Assembly: GCA_034509425.1 (NCBI GenBank)
Contig: JAVTVJ010000513.1
Coordinates: forward strand, 744,001 to 808,000
Length of the DNA: 64,000 nt
Source: Eopsaltria australis
Taxonomy: Eukaryota; Chordata; Aves; Passeriformes; Petroicidae
Reading direction: 5' to 3'
Each line of letters starts with the position of its first letter. Position 1 is the first letter of the stretch. This document shows positions 9,947 to 19,765 of this stretch, piece by piece. The translations under genes were made by a program, and so were the position numbers. The notes beneath the pieces were generated by a model. The model saw only the letters and a list, made by a program, of their open reading frames with translations, ran no database searches and was not told the DNA's origin.

Positions 9947-12307
9947 ATGGAAACCGTCGCAAAGGTCGTGAGTCTACTTTATAAGCAGTGGGGTATTAAG
10001 TGTAAGCTCAAGGATTTTTATATTGCTATTGCAAAACTCCTGGAGCTTGGGGCGATTGAGCGTCCAGCAGAAATATTACACCCAGAGGTGTGGGAGAAAT
10101 GTACCAATGTTTTAGCAGAGCATACTAAATCCTTGGGCAGCGGAAAAAGTCTCAAAGCGTGGGGGAAAGTAGAAACGGCTTTACGCCAAGCGCTGGAACA
10201 ACAGGAGACTTGGAAAGCTGCACGTGCATGTTTATTAGCTACTCCTAAGCTGGGGGTGGGAGCAATGACGCAGACAGACCCCGAAAGCGGTCTATCTGAG
10301 AGCGGGGGTTCGCGGGGACCGGGCGCGCTTCCCTCCTCCCTGGACCCGAATCCAAACGCCCCGGGGCCCCCAGAAAACCTCCCGACCCTCCCGCCGAGCC
10401 CGCCGGATCCAACCCCTGCCGCGGAAACTTCCCAAACGTCCGCGGTTTCCCCCTCCATCCCTCCGCCGCCGGTTAGCGATCCAACGCTGAAAGCACAGCA
10501 ATCCGCGCGATCTTTTTGGGAGGGATTGGCAACCGAAGCCAGGGAAACCGAGAGGGCAGCTAGAGAAGGAGCGCGGGTGAACCCCCCTCCCCCGCCCTAT
10601 GCAGTTCAAAATGGCGCGGGCGACCAAGGAGATGGGCGGGGCCAGGGTTTCATTGGCGGGAGCGAGCAGAACGAACAAAGATTGCGAGTGTTCGCTGCTG
10701 CGCATGCGTGGGAGGAGAGAGCTGCAAACGCGCGGGCACGGGAGAGCGGCAGAGAGCGCATGCCCAGTCAAGAGCCGTGCTCAATGCCATTATCAGTTAA
10801 AGGAGAGCCCTCCCCTTATGGGAAGCAGGGCAAGCCCAGGGGGCGGGACCGGCACCGCCCCCGGGGGGAGGAGCGGGGTCGGAGCCACCAGAAAAGGCAC
10901 GGAATCCCGGAAGTGCTCTGGCAGTCGACTTCCGGCTCTGAGTCCGACAACAGCTCCGCTAGCTCTGCTGAGTTATCGGAAACTGACTGGGACACAGAGT
11001 CGGAAGAAGCAGAGCTATCACAATTTGAAACGAAAACGAATAAAGTTTTAAATTACGCCGGAAAGCAATCACAATACAAATTCACCGACTGGGGAAAGAT
11101 AAAAATAGCTTGTGCAGAATGGGTGCCCTCAGCCGCAATCCATGCTTTCCCGGTGAGAACCACCGGGCAAAACGGAAACCAACAACAAGTATATGACCCA
11201 ATAAACCCCAAAGATATACAAACGATTGTCAAAGCAATCTCAGAAAAGGGGATGGATTCCGTCATCGTTTCCACTCTCATAGACGGCCTTTTTAGCAATG
11301 AGAACCTGCTCCCCTTTGATATCAGACAAATAGGTCGCATGATTTTTGATGGGGCAGGAATGATTGTTTTTAAACAGGAATGGACAGACAATTGTGCGAG
11401 CCTATTAGCCCAGTCCTCTGGGGCGGGGCAACCACTGCATGGCTCGAGTTTATCTAGGCTGACAGGGAAACATGATGAGATGATTACACCTCAGCAGCAA
11501 GCTGCACAATTGCGAGCTGAGGAAGTCAGGGCCACAACCCGAGCTGCCAGAGAAGCCATTCGTGCTGCATCGCGCGTGATAGCTAAGCCTTCACCATGGT
11601 CCGCCATAAAGCAAACAGAAAGTGAAAGCTTCACAAAGTTTGTGGACTGCCTACAGGCAGCAGTAGACGCCTCTACCCTGCCTGCGACGGCAAAAGGGCC
11701 CGTTCTAGCAGACTGCTTGCGGCAACAAAGTAACACTGTTACCAAAGAAATCTTGCGCTCCGTCCCAATAGGAGCCAGCCTGGCTGATATGATCAAACAT
11801 GTAGTTAGGGAAGAACAGCTAACCCCTTTTCAGGCTGCCGTACGTGATCTAACTAGTGCAATGACGTGCTTCAAATGTGGACAGGCAGGCCACATCACAA
11901 CAGGCTGTCCCCACAAATCCCAGCCTCCCCCGGCGGGGCCTCCATCTCAAGCGCGCATGAGAGGGCCCTGTTGGAGCTGCGGGAAGAAGGGACACCTCGC
12001 TAAGGAATGCAGATCCCGACCCCGGGGAAACGGGAGGGGGAGGGGGCGTGCGGGCCGCACCCAGCCTCCTCCCGCTGCGAATGCAAGGTGGCCCATCTAT
12101 GCCAACCCCCAGTGGGGTGGGGGACCCTCATTCCCTATGCCCCCGCAGGAGACAGCCAGTCTTGCACCCACACAAACGGTGCAAATGCAGGGGTTCACAG
12201 CACCGCCAGCAGCACCATTGCACCCACTACAGCCACAAGCCGCACTTGTGCCACAGGGTCAGCAGGGGGCGCCCCAGAGCGGAACCCCTGGGTGGCCCTG
12301 GCCATGA
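9947..12307 (+). CDS. gag: Retroviral Gag polyprotein
   Basis: Encodes a 786-residue Gag, uninterrupted. The start is the first ATG after the leader, in good context (G at +4). The N-terminal matrix region is alpha/beta-retrovirus-like. A long proline-rich segment (about residues 120-220) contains a PPPPY late-domain motif near residue 215, used to recruit ubiquitin ligases for budding. An Arg/Ser-rich stretch follows, then capsid with a major homology region near residues 556-575. Two CCHC zinc knuckles lie in nucleocapsid (residues about 641-654 and 675-688). After the second knuckle sits the gag-pro slippery site; unshifted ribosomes continue for about 92 proline/glutamine-rich residues. 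It is long for the family, mainly because of the linker. The protein looks intact, but function is untested. Confidence 0.93.
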   Translation: METVAKVVSLLYKQWGIKCKLKDFYIAIAKLLELGAIERPAEILHPEVWEKCTNVLAEHTKSLGSGKSLKAWGKVETALRQALEQQETWKAARACLLATPKLGVGAMTQTDPESGLSESGGSRGPGALPSSLDPNPNAPGPPENLPTLPPSPPDPTPAAETSQTSAVSPSIPPPPVSDPTLKAQQSARSFWEGLATEARETERAAREGARVNPPPPPYAVQNGAGDQGDGRGQGFIGGSEQNEQRLRVFAAAHAWEERAANARARESGRERMPSQEPCSMPLSVKGEPSPYGKQGKPRGRDRHRPRGEERGRSHQKRHGIPEVLWQSTSGSESDNSSASSAELSETDWDTESEEAELSQFETKTNKVLNYAGKQSQYKFTDWGKIKIACAEWVPSAAIHAFPVRTTGQNGNQQQVYDPINPKDIQTIVKAISEKGMDSVIVSTLIDGLFSNENLLPFDIRQIGRMIFDGAGMIVFKQEWTDNCASLLAQSSGAGQPLHGSSLSRLTGKHDEMITPQQQAAQLRAEEVRATTRAAREAIRAASRVIAKPSPWSAIKQTESESFTKFVDCLQAAVDASTLPATAKGPVLADCLRQQSNTVTKEILRSVPIGASLADMIKHVVREEQLTPFQAAVRDLTSAMTCFKCGQAGHITTGCPHKSQPPPAGPPSQARMRGPCWSCGKKGHLAKECRSRPRGNGRGRGRAGRTQPPPAANARWPIYANPQWGGGPSFPMPPQETASLAPTQTVQMQGFTAPPAAPLHPLQPQAALVPQGQQGAPQSGTPGWPWP
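12025..12031 (+). promoter_or_regulatory. gag-pro -1 ribosomal frameshift site
   Basis: The heptamer GGGAAAC lies exactly in register with Gag codons as G GGA AAC, a canonical slippery sequence used by some betaretroviruses. It falls directly after the second zinc knuckle. Downstream, G-rich sequence (12032-12046) can pair with the C-rich 'cctcctccc' near 12065-12073, a possible stimulatory structure. Confidence 0.88.
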
Positions 12308-12657
12308 AAGTAGGGAAAGAGCCCCTGATAGTGTGGGGAACATGCCGCCTCTATGGCAGTCAGGATCCCCACGTCATAGGGCTTCAGTTTTGGGCAGACA
12401 CGGGTTCAGATTGTACAATTATTCCCCAAGTACATTGGCCACAACATTGGCAATTTACAGAAGTCCCCCCAGTGAATGGTGTGGGAGGGCCAACCCGGGC
12501 ATGGAAAAGCACCCAGTTGGTAGCTATAACACTTCACACAAAAAAGGGACCAGAACAGACAGTGGCAATCTACCCCTACATTCTACAGAACTCTCCACCT
12601 TTGATAGGAAGGGACATCCTTGCTCTGTTAGGGGTCAGGATGACAAATTTACCATGA
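12025..12657 (+). CDS. pro: Retroviral protease (pro frame)
   Basis: This frame is reached by -1 frameshifting from gag. The aspartic protease core carries the active-site DTGSD (Asp codon 12397-12399), a glycine-rich flap (VGG near 12481) and the C-terminal GRD motif near 12609. An ATG at 12304 overlaps the gag stop as ATGA, though initiation there is not required. The 90-odd residues before the protease core are low-complexity and show no dUTPase motif, and no glycine-rich G-patch follows, both of which are usual in betaretroviral pro. The frame ends six bases after the second slippery site. No inactivating change seen. Confidence 0.88.
   Translation, partial: GKREGEGACGPHPASSRCECKVAHLCQPPVGWGTLIPYAPAGDSQSCTHTNGANAGVHSTASSTIAPTTATSRTCATGSAGGAPERNPWVALAMKVGKEPLIVWGTCRLYGSQDPHVIGLQFWADTGSDCTIIPQVHWPQHWQFTEVPPVNGVGGPTRAWKSTQLVAITLHTKKGPEQTVAIYPYILQNSPPLIGRDILALLGVRMTNLP
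12645..12651 (+). promoter_or_regulatory. pro-pol -1 ribosomal frameshift site
   Basis: The heptamer AAATTTA is in register with the pro frame as A AAT TTA, another canonical slippery sequence, and pro terminates four bases downstream (TGA 12655-12657). A -1 slip enters the pol frame. Confidence 0.88.
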
Positions 12658-13607
12658 GGGCCACTGCAGTTCATCCACCGCTGCCAATCAAATTGACTTG
12701 GAAATCGTCAGAAATTGTATACGTGGAGCAGTGGCCCCTGTCAGAGCCTCGAATGGCAGCTTTGCTGGAACTGGTTGACCGTGAACTACAAAAGGGTCAC
12801 ACAGAACCCTCCATCAGCCCGTGGAACACCTCTGTATTTGTAATCCCCAAAAAGTCTGGAGAAAGTTACCGCCTCATCCATGACCTGAGAGAAGTAAATA
12901 AGACAGCCAGACCCATGGGTCCAGTTCAGACACTGCTGCCCATGAACTCAGCTATCCCCGAAGGCCAGCCATGCGCTGTGCTGGACATTAAGGACTGTTT
13001 CTTTTCAATACCTCTGCACCCTGAAGACAAAGAACGTTTTGCTTTTTCTGTCATGTTCCCAAATGGCAATAGACCCAACCTTCGCTTTCAATGGAAAGTA
13101 TTACCTCAAGGGTTCGTGGACAGTGCCTCCATATGCCAGATCACCGTGGACAAAGCACTGATGCCAGTCCAACACTCCTATCCCGCTGCAACCATCATCC
13201 AATACATGGATGACATCCTCGTCGCTGCACCATCAGCAAGCCAAGTGGATCACTTAGTGTCCACAATCACGGAGACTCTCCAAGCAAACGGCTTCGAGAT
13301 CATGAGCGCGAAGATCAAGAAAGGACCCTGCGTGACCTTCCTGGGAGTAGGAATCACAAGCACCTACGTGACACCCCCCAAGGTGAAGGTCCGCCGAGAC
13401 ATCAAGACGCTCCATGATGTGCAGCGCCTCGTAGGATCCCTGCAGTGGCTCCGTAACATCGTCCTGATTCCTCCTGAGATCATGGACCCCTTGCATGAGC
13501 TTCTGAAAGGCAAGCACCCTTGGGAACCCAAGCAACTAACACCACAAGCAGCGAGCTCTCTTGACTTCATCGAGCATCAGATGTCCACCAGCACCCTTGC
13601 CAGATAG
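12645..13607 (+). pseudogene. pol: pol, reverse transcriptase part, ends at premature TAG
   Basis: Fingers, palm and thumb of reverse transcriptase, reached from pro by -1 frameshifting. Visible motifs include the conserved 'LPQGF' segment (near 13105), the catalytic YMDD (13203-13214) and the thumb region. The reading frame stops at TAG 13605-13607, between the polymerase thumb and the connection segment, and resumes in the same frame immediately after. Without read-through, RNase H and integrase would not be made from this copy. No other stop is present, so this is a single lesion in an otherwise preserved gene. Confidence 0.9.
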
Positions 13608-15263
13608 AACCCAAGCATGCCGCTTGATTTATATGTCCACTTTACACCGAAGGGAGGAGTGGGAGCACTAGCCCAAGGGCCTTCAGAGAAATCCCGACCG
13701 ATCCAGTGGATAGTCCTTGGAAAACCGGCTCGTGCATTCTCCCCAGGAATCGAATGCATCGCCAACCTCATCACGAAGGGCAGGAAACTTGCCTTGAGAC
13801 ACCTGGGAACCGAGCCGACGAGAATCCACCTTCCCCTCCGCAAGCAGCCAATCACAGAATCAACCACGACACAGGAGCACCTAGCCCTTGCTCTCACAGG
13901 CTTCGCAGGAGAAATCTCCTACTCCGCCAAACCACCTTGGGCCCAGCTACTGACCATTGTGGACATAGACGTGCCACCGAAGGTCGCAGACCGACCGCTG
14001 CCAGGACCGACGGTCTTCACAGACGCTTCCTCCACAACTTCTACCGCAGCGGCGGTGTGGCAGACGGGAGAACAGTGGCACTGCATCAAAGCACGTGACC
14101 CCACACTGTCAGTGCAACAGCTGGAGGCAACAGCAGTGGTTTTGGCGTGCGGACTCTTCCAAGAAGAACACCTCAACATCGTAACAGACTCTATATTCGT
14201 GGCAAGGCTCTGCCTGGCCATGTCAGGACCAGGTGTGTCGGCATCTGCAGCAGCTCTAATGCTGGAAGAAGCACTCTCCTCGCGACAGGGCACCGTGTCT
14301 GTCATCCACATCAACAGCCACAACCCAGTTAAAGGTTACTTCCAGACCGGCAACGACAAGGCGGACGCCGCAGCAAAGGGAGTGTGGACACTGCAAAAAG
14401 CTCGTCAATTGCATGAGTCACTCCACATCGGAGCCAAGGCACTGGCGAAGAGATGCGGAATCTCGGCAGCAGACGCAAAGCATATAGTGGCCACCTGCCC
14501 TCATTGCCAGAAGCTACCCCTATGGTCCAGTGGGATCAACCCAAGAGGCCTCAAGCCCTCAGAAATGTGGCAGTCAGACTTCACTTTATGTCAACTGCTG
14601 AGGCCTCGGGCATGGCTTGCAGTGACAGTGGACACTTACAGCGGAGTGATTGTGGCCACACAGCACCCCAAAACTAACTCTAGAGCCACAATTCAGCACT
14701 GGCTGACAGCCATGGCATGGCTTGGCATCCCCAAACAGATTAAAACTGACAACGGTTCCAATTTTACCTCCAGACCAGTGCAAGAATTCACCTCGAAATG
14801 GGGCATCACTCTAGTGCAAGGTATCCCATATAACAGCACCGGGCAGGCCATTGTTGAGCGAGCAAATCAGACCCTGAAAGCCAAGTTAGAAGTACTAGCA
14901 AAAGCAGAAGGCTTTGAAAATTCCATTCCCTCAGGGGACCAAGCACGTATACTAGCAACCGCTTTGCTAGCACTGAACCAGTTCTCTAGGGGGGATGAAA
15001 CAAACTGTCCCGCTCAAAAACACTGGGCCACCCGAGCATTAGAGGAGGGCCCACAAGTCATAATTAAAAATGAACTAGGCGGATGGGAACGGGGCTGGAG
15101 ACTGGTACTCACAGGGCGGGGGTACGCAGCTGTCAAAAAGGAAGGCAAAATCAAGTGGTGTCCACTGAGGTCAGTAAAGCCAGACCTTCAGAATGAGCAG
15201 AATGAGACTAATGAGAACTGTGAGTTTCTGTTTACAGGACATGCTCGTGGGACACCCTCGTAA
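13608..15263 (+). pseudogene. pol: pol, connection, RNase H and integrase part
   Basis: Continues in the same frame as the upstream part after the TAG. The connection segment comes first. RNase H follows, with its acidic residues visible (TDAS, Asp codon 14022; Glu near 14126; NIVTDS; GNDKAD near 14353). The integrase N-terminal zinc domain has H-X3-H and C-X2-C (CPHC near 14497). The catalytic D,D-35-E triad uses Asp 14577, Asp 14748 and Glu 14856, with exactly 35 residues between the last two. The 3' end overlaps the env start by 71 bases. Apart from the upstream stop, this part looks complete. Confidence 0.9.
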
Positions 15264-16575
15264 AGCGTACACCCCTGTTCCAGAGGAAAATGACAGACCT
15301 CCAAGCCGTCAGGCAGCACCCAAGAATTCTGTACCGGTGAAAACCAGACGTCAGCAGTGGTTTTGTGTGATTTTGCTGTTGGGGCTTGTTACCAGGGGAC
15401 AAGCCAGTCCAAACCATTACTCTCATCAGCCATTCAGGTGGGTCATGCAACACCTGTCAAATGACAAGGTGCTCAAAGAAACCACCACACCGAATGCCCC
15501 ATCCTTTGTGATCCGCATTTCCGACCTGTTCCCTGGAAAGCCAAAAGTAAACCCCTATTCCCCTCATGTTACAAGTATGCATCTATCCTATTGGTGCCCA
15601 GCCTCAAACCCAGGGAAGAAGTACTGCAACTACCCAGGGTGGGGATATTGTGGGTACTGGGGCTGTGAAACCATTGTTACAAATGCCGGACCATCGAGGC
15701 CTGGATGGGAACCTCAAAAGCCCGATGAATTTTTACAGTTCACCTGGGCTCCAACCGGTTGTAAACAACCTGTCATCCTTCAGGAAAAATACTATCGAAA
15801 CTATCATAAAATCCCTAAATCTCGGAGGTGCACTGACTATAACATGACCGTTTTGCAACCAGATCACCCTAGTTGGGCCACAGGCAGGACGTGGACAGTA
15901 GTCATTCAGGAGTCAAAAGAGTGGGTGAATGTGCGAATTATCAAGCTCCAACCCCCTGCATCCCAGGCGGTTGGGCCAAACAAAGTTATTAAAGATGTAC
16001 TGAAAGGGAAAAACACAACCCACTCCAAAGTCTTGCCCACAAAAGTCACTGATACCCTGATCGGTCATGCAGATGCCTCCCAGACAAGTAGTTTAGCCAA
16101 GTCTGACCCTGACCCAATCTTTCGTATGTTAGAAGCTATCTTTCTTTCCCTGAACGAATCCAACCCGAACCTAACTGATTCCTGCTGGCTTTGCTATGAC
16201 GTCAAACCCCCTTTCTACGAAGGAGTTGCTTTAGATACCCCCTTCAGTTACTCCACAGCTGACTCCCCTCACCAGTGCAGGTGGGATACTCCCCGCAGAG
16301 GAATCACCCTGAGTCAAGTCACGGGTCGAGGCAGATGTTTTGGCAGTGCAACCTTAGCAAAGAAAGGCAACATCTGCACCAAAGTTGTCAAACCCAACAG
16401 AAAGAATAAGTGGGTGGTTCCGTCCGCATCTGGGATGTGGGTTTGTCAGCGATCTGGAGTGAGTCCTTGTGTGTCTCTTGCAAAATTCAATGATTCCACT
16501 GACTTTTGTGTCCAAGTTCTAATTGTTCCTAGGGTCCTGTACCATACCGACGAAGAGATGTACCACCTCTCTTGA
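15193..16575 (+). pseudogene. env: env surface subunit, frameshifted before TM
   Basis: Envelope surface subunit. A long leader precedes a hydrophobic signal segment (about 15358-15411). The mature region has several N-glycosylation sites and the CWLC motif (16183-16194), the C-X-X-C thiol motif of gamma-type envelopes that links covalently to TM. This frame terminates at TGA 16573-16575 without reaching a cleavage site, while the TM subunit is open in the next frame. A one- or two-base indel between about 16523 and 16575 is therefore inferred. Expression would be from a spliced message. The start overlaps pol. Confidence 0.85.
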
Positions 16576-17158
16576 GAAACCCGACCGGCTCCACAAAAGA
16601 GCACTGTTAACAGGTGTAACTATCGCAATGCTGCTCGGCCTGGGAGCAGCCGGAACGGCCACGGGTGTCTCAGCTCTTGCGACCCGAAACCAAGGACTGT
16701 CTCAGCTACAAATGACCATCGATGAAGATTTGCAGAGGATCGAGAAATCCATTTCCTTTCTAGAGAAATCAGTTTCTTCACTCTCAGAAGTGGTCTTGCA
16801 GAACAGGCGAGGATTAGACCTCTTGTTCATGCAACAAGGAGGCTTGTGTGCCGCCTTGAAAGAGGAATGCTGCTTTTATGCAGACCACACAGGAGTCGTC
16901 AGAGACTCCATGGCAGAGCTCCGAGATAGGCTAGCTCGGAGACAGAAAGACAGGGAAGCCCAACAGAGCTGGTTTGAGTCCTGGTTCAATCAATCACCAT
17001 GGCTCACCACACTAATTTCCGCCTTGATAGGTCCACTGGCAATACTGTTTTTAGCTTTTACCTTTGGACCATGCCTGCTGAACAAGCTAGTCTCTTTTAT
17101 TCAGACCCGTCTGGAACGGGCCAACATTCGGTTTTTAGGACATCAACAAATGCTGTAA
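16523..17158 (+). pseudogene. env: env transmembrane subunit, out of frame with SU
   Basis: Gamma-type transmembrane subunit in a frame offset from SU. In order: a basic cleavage-like site (HKR near 16598), a hydrophobic Ala/Gly-rich fusion peptide (about 16603-16680), a heptad region, the conserved immunosuppressive-domain segment (about 16798-16846), CX6CC (16847-16873), a membrane anchor (about 16990-17080) and a short cytoplasmic tail. Because of the frame break this subunit cannot be made as part of a full precursor from this copy. Confidence 0.88.
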
Positions 17159-17306
17159 TCCAAACTGTAAACACTGTGAATCGCAAGACTTTTCTAACTT
17201 GCCTTGCGAAATCTACTCAGGTATACCAAACCCCTTTTCCCTTGTCAAGTTACTACCTCGTACCTCACTTCGATACATATATCTATGACTACCTCATTCA
17301 TTTGTG

Positions 17307-17322
17307 AAAAAGGGGGGGGAAG
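17307..17322 (+). other. Polypurine tract
   Basis: A run of A then G immediately before the 3' LTR, the usual plus-strand primer for retroviral DNA synthesis. About 150 bases of non-coding sequence separate it from the TM stop. Confidence 0.88.
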
Positions 17323-17675
17323 TGTGGTAGACAGGGACAGGCGGACGGAAGATCTCGCGATGTGACGGAAAGCAAGGGCAGCATGGAACCCTCCCCCCTC
17401 CATTCCTGCATGATAACAGATCACCCAAAGTATGCAACCCCTCCGGACCCAGTAGTTTTCCACTCCTTACTAACCCTAGCTATCCCACCGTCCCCTTTCT
17501 GACGTAGTGAAGCCCCCTAGACTATTTAACCTCATGAGATAAGGTAATAAACGCCATTTGACCATCCACCACGTTGGTGTCTGTGAGTCCATGGCCCGAG
17601 TGGCCCGGGTGAGGCCGGGCTGCCGTGCTGTCGTTCTTGAACCAGGTCGCCTGCCTTCATAGCAAGAGGGCAACA
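17323..17675 (+). repeat. Provirus 3' LTR
   Basis: 353 bp, identical to the 5' LTR except for one base (C at 17572). Begins TGTGGTAG, ends CAACA, then the target duplication CAGCAA. Confidence 0.95.
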
Positions 17676-19070
17676 CAGCAATCTCCATTTGATATTGATC
17701 CTGAATCCCTCCTAATGCAGTCTGAATAGATATGAAAATCAAGACCCTTCATGGCTGACAATCAATCAGATTTTGTCCCTACCCCCGCCCCACCATTTCT
17801 CTCATCCAGCCCCTGGCACTCAGAGCAGCCTTGTGCAAATCTCAGCTTCCTCCACTCCAGGCTGTGCCTGCAGCTTTCAGCTCCTTGGCACCAACTCCCA
17901 CCTGCTTTCCTTGCAGAAGGAGCTGCCCGAGACACACAGGGATGTTCATTTCTTGTCAGCAAACAAAACCAAGGCAAGGCACAGCTCCATAAAAAGCACA
18001 AGTCCAGCCCAAGGAGAGCTGGGGAATGGAGTCACATCCAGGGCTGTCCCCAGGGCTCAGGATTGGGGCCAGCTCAGTTCAATCTCTTTATTGCTGATGT
18101 GGACAAGGCCATCGAGGGCACCCTCAGTCAGTTGCCAGGTGAGCCCAAGGTGGGTGGGAGTGTGGCTGTGCTGGAGGGCAGGAAGCTCTGCAGAGGGATC
18201 TGCACAGGCTGCAGCCATGGGCCCAGGACAATTGGATGAGCTTCACCAAGGCCAAGGGCCGGCTCCTGCCCTGGGCTCACAACCACCCCAAATCCCTGGC
18301 CGTGCCCTGTCCCTGATCCCCACAGCCTGTCCTGTTCCCTTCATCCCTGCATTGCCAGGGACTTTCTGGGACAAGGGAGCTCTGCTCTGGGTATGGAGAG
18401 AGGTGCAAGTGCCACCACTGGAGTGGGAACCACACCTCATCAGGTTTGTGTCCTTTGGCGGTCAGGAACTGGTGGGACTCAGAGACACAGAAAAGTTTCT
18501 CTTCATGGCCAACATAAAAAAATGGAAACATGCTAAAATTTAATTAACATTGAAACTCTTCCCTCAGCAATGTGAGACATCCCAGTAGCATCTGACATAT
18601 CTACCATCCAAAAGAGATTTGTATAAAAAACCAATTTTAGACAAAGATGATTCTGGTGTAGATATAAAAACAATCAAGGTGTTGTATGAGGATGCTCTGC
18701 CTAGAGTGGGAGTAAAACAGCTCAAACAATGGCCTATTTGCAAAGCTGTCAGTGGTAGATGGAGAAGGGAGGTCAGGCTGCTTTTGGAGCTGAGGAAATG
18801 CTGAAACCAGCCTGGCTTGTTTTATCTCCTCCTGCTTTGGCTGAACCTCCCCTCTTTCACCCTGCACCCATTGTCATCTCTATCCCACCAGGCACCCCAG
18901 TGAAGAGCCTGGCTCTGTGTTCTCCATCACCTCCTCGGTGGCACTGCCAGGCTGGGATGAGGAGCCCCTCAGCTTTCCCTGCTCCAGGCTGGACAAGCCC
19001 AGCTCCCTCAGCCTCTCCTCACAGCCAAAGGGCTCCAGCCCCACCTTGGAGGCCCTTCCCTAACCCTGCT
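17676..19070 (+). repeat. Duplicated module C, copy 1
   Basis: Continues the B block that the provirus interrupted. Matching copies are 53537-54715 (+), 32088-33060 (-) and part of 2300-3190 (-). It holds a CR1 remnant (18010-18300) and, at its right end, an antisense CR1 3' fragment (18955-19070). No gene recognised. Confidence 0.8.
18010..18300 (+). mobile_element. CR1 LINE fragment
   Basis: Decayed CR1 reverse-transcriptase C-terminal region: the pattern 'caatctctttattgctgatg', then a stretch ending 'ctggagggcaggaagctctg' and 'ggatctgcacaggctg' follows the usual CR1 order. Copies of this same remnant travel with every C module, so it predates the duplications. Confidence 0.7.
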
Positions 19071-19079
19071 GTGATTCTG

Positions 19080-19580
19080 TGATGATTGTGGAGCTGCAGG
19101 GCTCCAGGGAAGCAAGGGACCATTGTGACACTGTGGGGCTAAATGGAACCAAGGAGCCCATTGTGACACTCTGGGGCCTTGTGGAACCACAGCAGCAACT
19201 GTGACACTGTGGGGCTGTGTTGAACCAGGGGGCCACTGTGACACTGCAGAACAAAGGAGAGCCTTGTGAGATTCCAGGGCCCAATGGAACCAAGGGGACA
19301 TTGTGACACTGCAGGGACTCGTGGAACTAAGGGAACAATTGTGACACTGTGGTGCCCCATGGAACCAAAAGGGCACTGTGATACTGTGGGGCCTCATGTA
19401 ACTCAGAGACCACTGTGACACACCTGGACCTCATGGAACTAAGGGGAACCTTGAAACACTGGAACCAAGAGTTCTTTGTGACACTGCAGGATCTTGTGTA
19501 ACTACAGATCTATTGTGACACTGAGACACCAAGGAGGCCATTGTGGCACTCTGGGGCCTCATGGAATCAGAGATCCATTG
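19080..19580 (+). repeat. 38-bp minisatellite array
   Basis: Roughly a dozen degenerate units of the family described at 1120, bounded on the left by a CR1-type end ('gtgattctgtgatgattgtg') and on the right by a CR1 3' end. Confidence 0.8.
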
Positions 19581-19584
19581 TGAC

Positions 19585-19765
19585 TCTGCAGAGCCTGGTA
19601 AGGGGTCTGGAACACAAGTCCTGTGAGGAATGGCTGAGGGAGCTGGGGTTGTTTATCCTGGAGAAGAGGAGGCTCAGGGGACACAAGGTGGTGTCAGGGC
19701 ACAGGTTGGACTCGATGATCTCCAAGGTCTTTTCCAGCCTGGCTGATTCTGTGATTCTCTGAGAG
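19585..19765 (+). mobile_element. CR1 LINE 3' end
   Basis: Classic CR1 tail, including 'ctggagaagaggaggctcag' and 'ggttggactcgatgatct', and finishing 'gattctgtgattctctgag', a degenerate form of the CR1 terminal 8-bp repeat. Confidence 0.85.

Larger units (their letters stand above)
9457..17681 (+). mobile_element. Endogenous provirus, beta-like gag-pro-pol with gamma-type env
   Basis: A nearly complete provirus: LTR, primer site, gag, pro, pol, env, polypurine tract, LTR, bounded by the 6-bp duplication CAGCAA (9457-9462 and 17676-17681). gag, pro and pol use three frames connected by two -1 slippery heptamers, as in betaretroviruses. The envelope has the CWLC and CX6CC motifs of gamma-type envelopes. 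The two LTRs differ at one position in 353, so insertion was recent. One in-frame stop in pol and one frameshift in env are the breaks I see. Paralogous blocks at 53537-53542 and near 33050 lack the insertion. Confidence 0.93.

Noticed and set aside
12048..12644. Possible N-terminal extension of pol in the open frame upstream of the second heptamer.
   Set aside because: Entry to this frame is by slippage at 12645-12651; upstream it only shadows gag and pro.
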